Below are positions 56,701 through 64,000 of a stretch of DNA of 64,000 nt, one piece after another. Each line of letters starts with the position of its first letter. Position 1 is the first letter of the stretch. A program made the position numbers and the translations under genes. The notes below the pieces were generated by a model. That model worked only from the letters and a program-made list of their open reading frames with translations, was not told where the DNA came from and made no database searches. The stretch lies in assembly GCA_032719365.1 (NCBI GenBank), contig CM064863.1, forward strand, positions 17,307,137 to 17,371,136, read 5' to 3'. The DNA comes from Prinsepia uniflora (lineage: Eukaryota > Streptophyta > Magnoliopsida > Rosales > Rosaceae).

Positions 56701-57138
56701 GTTTTGGGCTGAGGCCCGGGATTGAGAAAAAGGAAAAATGTGTTTGATTTTTCGTACATGGTTTTATGATATGAAATTGATATGCTTGCATTGGTTTTTA
56801 CGTTGAGGGTATAAATGTATGTGTTTTCTGATAACTGTTTTTCAAATTATACTTTATTTTTGTCCACTCACAGTCTTTTTGTGTTTTCAATACCCTCCAG
56901 GTTGTTACGGCGCGGGCTGTCGGTTGAGAGGGATGGAGACATCACACGCACAATCCACCGTAGACTCTGCGCACTCTGGGAAGTTTGAAACTTATTGAGA
57001 TGGTCGGATCGGAACTCCCTTGTCCGACTTACGTGTCACACGGGGGTTAGACGTCTGTTTGGCCCTTGTGTCATGCGGAAGTTAGACGAGAGCGGAGTTT
57101 AGCCCTTAATCCCGGTAGATTAGGGGTGGGCCCTGACA
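53726..57138 (+). mobile_element. Long-LTR family Y element, no coding sequence
   Basis: A 5'-truncated 5' LTR (53726-55132, end 'GGGCCCTGACA') is followed by the primer-site-like 'TTGATATCAGAGC' (55135-55147), 1.15 kb of non-coding interior and a polypurine stretch ('TTTTAAGGAAGGTAGGT'). Then comes a 3' LTR starting 'TGTAACGACCCGTCCCG' at 56285 and ending at 57138. The 3' LTR has lost its first half: about 50 bases after its start it jumps to sequence equivalent to 54332. No gag or pol was found, so it is non-autonomous. Confidence 0.8.
54379..54570 (+). repeat. Cluster of near-palindromic 14-mers in the Y LTR
   Basis: About seven copies of 'GAGTTTAAAGACTC' or its variant 'GGGTTTAAAGACCC' within 190 bases. 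The outer four bases pair in both variants. The same cluster recurs at about 56386-56574 and, reversed, at 57248-57473 and 62056-62265. Confidence 0.9.
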
Positions 57139-59665
57139 CAAAATCCATCAAACCATATAAACCGGGCCATTGCCCAACACAGCCGAAAACATCATAAATC
57201 AACAATACTTCAGAAGTCAATCAATCTGCTGGATCTCAAGTGCGCCCGAGTCTTTAAACTCAAAACCATGCGCATAATCAGGCCTTCCCAGGATATCAAT
57301 GAGTCTTTAAACTCAGAACATAATCAATAGGCCTCGGGGGGTATCATACCGTGTCTTTAAACTCAAAAAAGTAACCGAGTCTTTAAACTCATCAAGGGCC
57401 TTCCCCCGTCATCAATTAACCGAGTCTTTAAACTCAAAACATGATCCAGCAATAACACCGGGTCTTTGAACCCAAAACCATTTGTAAATCACACAATCCA
57501 GGATCCATCGTGTTCCATTTTCCAAACCATTCCGAAATCACATTTCGTCATAATAGGACTTCATGTCCGAATTTCACGTTCAAATCCCCAATCATATCCG
57601 TCATCCCTTTACAAATCCGAATTCGCAATAATGATTCCATAAGCTAGCATCCGGAAACATCATCCCGAACCCAAACCCGGAAATCTACTTTCACGTTTCT
57701 GAAATCCGAATCTCATTCATCAAAATTACTTTTATGCCCTGGGCATCAAGCCCGAAATCATCTTTTCCAAAATCCGTTTTAAATTTTTGAAATCACATCA
57801 TATTTCAAATCCCAAGGTCAAAGCATCAAAACCATGATCAAAACACAATATACTCGAAATCTCATAAAACGCGCAAATCCGTAATAAATCTCGAAATACG
57901 TGTCAAACCGTAGGTCATACTCATAATCACAATCAAAACATCCTTAAAACATCATACTCACAAATCATGTAAAATCGTTCATCAAACCATCATCAAAGCA
58001 TAAAAGAAACCATAGTCTCGAAATACGTGCAATTACGTATTGCATATCAAAATACGTATAAATATGAAAATCGTAATTATCACAAGTCATAATCATAATC
58101 ATAGAAACATTTATTCATGCATTAAATTTTGAAAGAAAATTCCACTCACACACCGTCCATAACGCTCGTTTCCGCGCTGCACGCATTTCCATAATTTTCG
58201 ACATTTTCCAGAAATCTCAAATCCTGTCCGAAATCATTCTCCAGGGTTACTAAGGTCTCAAATAACAGCCTACTAACTTCTCATAATTTTTCGGGAATTA
58301 AACGTTAGTTAAAAACGTAATATAAATCTTCGGACCCTCGAAACAACATCGAAACGGTGTCCGATTAATTCGAAATCAACGCTAAAATGTTCGTTACATT
58401 GCATAGAACAAAAGTCGTGTTGAACTCACCTCGAGAATCGAGACCACGCGCCCTCATGCGTCGCCGTGAGTGGTTGCGCGTGAAACTCACGCGCCAGCTA
58501 CAGTGATGCTACAATCGTCGTCCCAACTCGTCTGACTGATAAATGGGTCCGGTTGGCCCGCGGCGTGACCCGGCTGGGATTCTGTCAATTCCAACCTAAT
58601 TTCATCAATTCGATCATTCAGTAGGATCGCCATGTATCTAATTAGGGCTCTGTGACCTCAACACCTCCAATTACGCGACTCAATCCTTCGAATTTCCAAG
58701 CTCCGCCATGTCTGTTCTTAGCTCAACGGGCTTCGAACCTTGCAATACTTGATTTGGATCGACTAATTAGGATTCCAGAAGACATAATCTCACCTCAATT
58801 GGACTTGGGCTGGCCTAAAACTGAAAAATTCGAATTTGAATTCATACAAAAGCAGGTTTCGGGTTTTTGAACTCTCCTCTCCCATTTTTCTCCCTTTCAT
58901 TCCTCTCTCAATCTCAATACTCTGATATTTCCCACTTTGATCCCTTTCTCGTTCACAATTTCTCTCAATTCGGCCTTGGGAAGGTCGATCGCGCCCTGCT
59001 CAAAGTCTCTATTTTTTTTTCAATTTTCAGAAGCACCAGCACCGTATTCCCAACCCACTAACATACCCGTGCTCTGCTCATCCATTCAAAGCAAAACAAT
59101 TCACCTTTACAATTTAAAAAAAACACCTACTAGCTTCAAATTTCAATTCAACACACTTTGTGCACTTGCCTCCTATTAGTTAAACAATTCCCACAAACCC
59201 ACTCACGGCTGTTTCAAATTGCAACAACCAAATTACCATTTTGCCCTTACTTTGACAAATTACCAAAATGCCCTTCACGCTTCTAGACCCGTAACTCACC
59301 CGGCCGATGTCCGTTTTCAGCGTGCCGCCTGTCTACGGACTCAGGGCATATCGAGACCTACCTAATGGTCCTTGAATTTCGGGAAAGATAGTGGTCAATC
59401 AAAAAGTCAACATTTTCCCATTTTCTTCCTAATTACGAAAATGTCCTTAAACTTTCGAACGTCATAACTTTCTCCTCGAATGTCAGAATAGGACGTACCA
59501 CCTGTCTATGAACTCGTGACGTCCCAAACTACGTCACAGTCATCGGTAAAAGTCTGTTTGACCGTCCGAGCAAAAAGTCAACCGTTCGCCCATTATCTAG
59601 GGGCAAAATGGTCATTTTCTTCAAAATTTCCAAATTTCCCGTTTTTGAACGTCCGGGTCGTTACA
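57139..59665 (-). repeat. Long LTR of the same superfamily, reverse orientation, truncated
   Basis: The minus strand starts at 59665 with 'TGTAACGACCCGGACGTTC' and runs through the family blocks: 'GGGACGTCACGAGTTCATAG' near 59510, the 'cgcgtga' block near 58480, the 14-mer cluster at 57248-57473. It stops at 57139 against the 3' end of the Y element, so the last part of the LTR is missing. No genes; the open frames here are spurious. Confidence 0.8.
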
Positions 59666-61480
59666 ATTTACTCAAAATGAAACTCCGAATTGAAACCCAA
59701 GTTAACCCTACCATCACCTCCATCCCTTGCCTTTCTGTCACCTCTCACACTCGCAAATCGCACGATCATCGTTGTCCATTGTAGGTTGAAATTCAGAGGC
59801 ATTGAGAAATTGAAGGCACCGAGCAAGATCGAAGAAAAGTGACAGGAACCGTCCCTAAATTTACTTCGAAAATTCAGCCGGTCTTCCTCCTGTCTGGCAA
59901 TTTTTGTCAGACAAGGGATATCTCTAATTTTTATCCGTGTCCGTATTAGATTAATCAAATTAAATCCACCCTTACGGGGTTACCACCCACATCCAACCCA
60001 TTCTCCACTAGTAGTGGAATTTACTAGTTTAACGATATTCGATCTTGTTCTCTTTATTAAATTTATCGGAATATGCAACATCATTTATATACTATATCTA
60101 AAATATATAACCGTTCGTATATTCCTTATGTAATCAATTTTACATTTGCACAACATAAATCATAATCCAATACTAATTAAGGTAGTAACTTTCACATAAT
60201 AATAACTATATATGTAAGTCCTTAACTAAAGACTTTTTTCCATATTTCTATAAATTCTTTATTCGCCATTAATATCAACATTGGCCTTGTGCTTAATTCC
60301 CATAATTTATTCATTTATCATAATGTCTCTAACTACTCATCTCCAAATTGCTATAATAATTCTTCAATAATTCACATAAATAGTACCCATAATCAATTCT
60401 TATTCCTTTCCCTTTTATAAACTCACCATTTCTTATAATCCTTGACAATTTATTAATTTCCAAAGTAAAACCATAGTAAAGTCCTTAACATTATTTTTAT
60501 ACTAAAAAATATATGCACATATATGCACCCTTCCCACACATATTTCAACTCACCATAATTTATCATCATAAGTTCATTAATATCAAAATAGGATTATAGT
60601 TAAGTCCTTAATTATCCTCAAATTTAATTAAGAACTTGAAGTATAGACATATCACATTGGACCTCTAAAACTATACTCAACCGATATCTAAATAATTTGA
60701 AAATTGTATCATTGAACTTAGAATCTCACCATAAAGAACTTTCATGTTGGTCGCAACCTCAAACACGCCTATCAGAGTCACCTTCTTCCTCCAATAGGTT
60801 GAGCCCATTTTCTTGGTTTCGGGTCGCTCGATCTGCGACATGACTTGACCATATCTCAACTATTTTATGTCTAATTTTTCACGTTATATATGTCGATTCG
60901 AATCATTTTGGACCCAGAAATCTCTTTGTAGACTTCAAACAACGTAAATCATAATAGAAATTAAGGAAACTTACCTTCAAGCATTCGACCATGGCTTCCT
61001 GCTCAGTTCTGTAGCCTACCTGCATTCCAACCTTCATCTTTTCGACTTAACATGATCTTAGAGACTTACCTAACTTACCAGGATCTTACTTCTAAGCTAA
61101 CAACTCGGGAATAGGCTGGAAGCGCACGACCAACTTGTAGCTTCACCGTTTTTTGGGTCTGGGGCTTCCCTTCTTCACCATTTCCCTTTTATTCCTTTCT
61201 CTATCTCTTCTTCTTCTTCCATTCCTTCTTCCTTCTAGTTTTTCTGGTTTCCCTTGACTTCCTGTCTCACTTCTTTATTCTTCCTTTTATTTCCATCTTT
61301 TTTCGATTCTTCACCCCCCCGAACCTCCTTAAACATACACCACATATATATAGTACTAAGTCTATAGAAGGGGATGGGAAGGAAGTATAGGAGAAATCTA
61401 GAGTATTGTAGGCCTTTATTGTGATATTACTAAAATACCCTTGGTGGTAAAATTACCAAAATGCCCTCAATTGATTTTTT
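59666..61480. other. Repeat-poor, AT-rich stretch without a recognised gene
   Basis: 59666-59960 has a fragment with 'CTGTCTGGCAATTTTTGTCAGACAAG', similar to the family X tail region. 59980-60650 is very AT-rich. 61150-61320 is CT-rich. No convincing exon or RNA gene was seen on either strand. Confidence 0.5.
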
Positions 61481-64000
61481 ACCCGTATCAAACTTGTTAG
61501 GAGCCACCCCGATTATCACCCCGATAACTGAGGTAAATCCTGCTCTCGTCTAACAACCCAACTCGAAAGACCGAAATAACCTCACCAAAACCACAAAAAC
61601 ACTGTCAGACGAAGGAGAATTTAAGAACAACCCAGAGTCAAACGTTATACAGAGCATAGTACCAAATAAAGTAAAACAAAGCTACACACAGAGTACATGC
61701 ACAATGGAAAACTGGAACCACTCCGAGAAAACTCTCGAGTACTCTATGCCTCCGACGCTGCCTCAACGTCAACCCCCGCGCTAACTCCACGACCAGGAGG
61801 GCAATTAAAACCAGAAAGTGTGAGTGGACCAAAAAGAATCAAAGTTCAAAAACTATTTCATAACCAAACCAAGGTTTGGCCCTCCGTTTTGAAAACATGC
61901 ATGCATAACCCAATTTCTAAAAACATTTATAAATCACCTCATTTTCATCATGGAAACCACATCAATATAAACACAGTATGCTAAACGTTATAAAACATTA
62001 ACAGTAAAACAGAAGATACCAATATAATCGTCCGATCAAACCTGCTGGATCTATCCGAGTCTTTAAACTCCTGAGTCTTTAAACTCAATCCAGGCCTCAA
62101 TATAATCCGAGTCTTTAAACTCCCGAGTCTTTAAACTCAACAGGCCTACGGGGGAAATATCAATATATCTGAGTCTTTAAACTCCTGAGTCTTTAAACTC
62201 AATCTGGGTCTTTAAACCCAATCCGGGCCCGTCCCCCGTCAAACATAATCCGGGTCTTTAAACCCAATAACCAGATCCAGCAAATCCAATCCAAAATCGT
62301 TTGAAAACCATTTCTAAATCCATATCCAAACCCGAATCCGAAATCACTGGCCCGAAGCCCTTCCGGCAACCTGAACCGTCATTCCGAACCCAAATCCGGA
62401 AATCCACTTTTCAACTTTAAAACCAAATTCTGCTTTCCGAAATCCGATTTCAAAACCGAAAACTTTTCTTATCAAATCACGTCTAAAAATCCATTTATAA
62501 TCATTGGAAACCAATTATAGATTGAAATCCCGGAATCCCGGCATCATAATCAGAATTCAAACTTTTCTCGTAAAACGTACCAAAAACCGTACTTTCTCGA
62601 AAACCGTGTCAGTTCATCAAATAGGTAGAAAGCATTCAATAATCATGAAATCATAATGAAAACCATAAAACAAGTAATTAAAAGCAGTTATGCATGCTCA
62701 GGTTAAGGAAGAAGTCCACTCACAGTTACCGGGCACGTCACTTGCGTCCCGAGCGTCCTGTACGTTCCTCGTCCTCCTCGGGAATTCCAGATCCTGTTAC
62801 AAGTCACCAAAATTCGTCACTAACACGTCAACTAAGTTCCTCTTATTTTTCCCCAATTTTCTCGAACGTCGAACGTGACTAACCGGGACCTTAAACCTTC
62901 AACCTCGTGGAACTGACCCGAAACAACGTCTGATCGTCCCGAAACCTATCCCAAAAGACTCGTTACAACGGTTAGACCAAAAACCTAGTCAACCACTTTC
63001 CCGGAAACTGCCGCACGCGCCCCCACGCGCCGCCCAAAGTGGCTGCGCGTGGGCCTTACGGGCCTGTACAGAAACACTGTTCATCGTCTTCCTCAGCCAT
63101 TCGACCGGTATGAACCGGCGTTCCCGGTTCTCCGTCCTTCCTCCACCATTTTCCTTCTTTTACCCAGCAATCCATTCCCTTCGTCCTCAACCCAGCAATC
63201 CATTCCCCTCAACCAAACACGTCAACACGGCCTCAATCTCATCCTCCCAACTCGAAATAGAAACCACCTGTAAATCCCTGTTCTCCCCCCAGCCAACCGT
63301 CTACTCCCCCGTCACGGCTTCGACCCCTAGAGCTCCTTAGGACCCTACTGAACTTGCTAGACCTCACCAGACACCTCGACTCGTTCTCAAAAGCCACGAC
63401 TTTCACTTTGAAATCCAACGACAAAATAGAGCAAGCAAAGGGAAACCATAAATTACCTGTGCTCAGGCAGTCACCGTGAGCTCCACCGTGCCTACTCGAC
63501 TCCCCAAAGCCTCCTCCGTCCTCTAAACACCACCAGCCACCGCAATTGATCCAGCACGACAGAACCACCACCAAACTCCCTTTCTGTGTTATAGAGAACT
63601 CACCCTCTCCTCACACACCAACACTCGACTCTCAGTCTTCTCAACACAACCCTGCACTCTCAACCTCCCTCTGATCACAGTCACACACTCAAAGGCACAC
63701 TCACTCTCTGCAATTCGATCGATTCTTCCCTCAGTCTCAGTCTCTGTTCTCCCTCTTCGAACACGACTAACACACACACGGCTCACCCAAATAAATTCCA
63801 CCGTGCACAAACTTGTAGAAGCCTCTAGCTCACAGCCACCTGTCACAATCCCATGGTCTTTAACTCAAAATATCCAATTGCACCTGTCCACTTGTCCTCA
63901 TCTTCTTTGCACAATTCCCAAGGCACCAAAAAGACCAAAATGCCCCTCTTGTTCAAATTTACGGTTTTACCCCTCACGTTCTAGACCCGTATCTCGCTCG
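61481..64000 (-). repeat. Long-LTR family copy, reverse orientation, runs off the window
   Basis: The tail blocks are at the left (61560-61840, reverse complement of the 'tccactcaca...ccctcc' region and the 'gtctgac' block). The 14-mer cluster is at 62056-62265 and the 'cgcgcc/gcgcgtg' block near 63020. The LTR start lies beyond 64000. Open frames such as 63239-63574 and 63589-63846 are spurious. Confidence 0.7.

Noticed and set aside
59895..59930. 'CTGTCTGG...CCAGACAAG'-like inverted repeat as a terminator
   Set aside because: It matches the paired 'gtctgac/gtcagac' block in the tails of the long LTRs, so it is repeat-derived rather than a terminator.
63239..63846. Two minus-strand frames near the window end
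   Set aside because: They lie in a reverse-oriented LTR with C/T-rich composition and show no domain or splice logic.

Overview
The window is nuclear DNA of a flowering plant, most likely a eudicot. The evidence is a pair of plant-specific intron-containing genes (a proline-rich PERK receptor kinase and an AMS/bHLH90-type bHLH factor), Ty3/gypsy Tat-lineage and Tekay/Del-like retrotransposons, a Ty1/copia remnant and MITEs. No species can be named from the sequence alone. Roughly nine tenths is transposon-derived; the only host genes found lie in a small island at about 28.8-38.9 kb.

Layout. 1-1116: tails of long gypsy-type LTRs, then a TG microsatellite. 1.5-2.6 kb: 3' end of a dead copia element. 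3.5-6.0 kb: truncated LTR of the long-LTR family. 6.0-28.8 kb: a minus-strand Tat-lineage composite, apparently made by recombination between two related elements (A on the left, B on the right; junction about 11.15-11.2 kb). It is interrupted by an 8.7 kb gag-only long-LTR element at 16153-24894 with a CAGA target duplication. 28.8-38.9 kb: host island with PERK (+, 29922-33721) and bHLH (-, 35053-37449) convergent, with a 636 bp MITE between them. 39295-53543: a complete but decayed plus-strand Tat-like element with a GATAC target duplication, which carries a solo LTR (ATCAT duplication) inside gag and a second copy of the same MITE near its 3' LTR. 53.7-64 kb: more long-LTR family copies, first in plus and then in minus orientation.

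The most interesting signal is a gene on the strand opposite to pol, between pol and the 3' LTR, in all three Tat-like bodies (7289-9902 and 11204-12747 on +, 49252-51293 on -). In copies A and B the exons join in phase across GT-AG introns, and the shared introns sit at the same place and phase although the proteins have diverged strongly. Copy A also has a TATA box and a 5'-leader intron. The product has an N-terminal domain resembling the plant 'putative gypsy type transposon' family, a basic/Ser-Pro linker, a long coiled coil and an acidic tail. Introns on the antisense strand would survive retrotransposition because the genomic RNA cannot splice them. The same interval also holds tandem arrays (about 115 bp period in B; about 28 and 181 bp in the second element).

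Both host genes look intact apart from one single-base loss each, in a GC-rich or homopolymer run. One 3' LTR segment is dense in single-base indels. Residual assembly errors are therefore a serious alternative to true gene loss.
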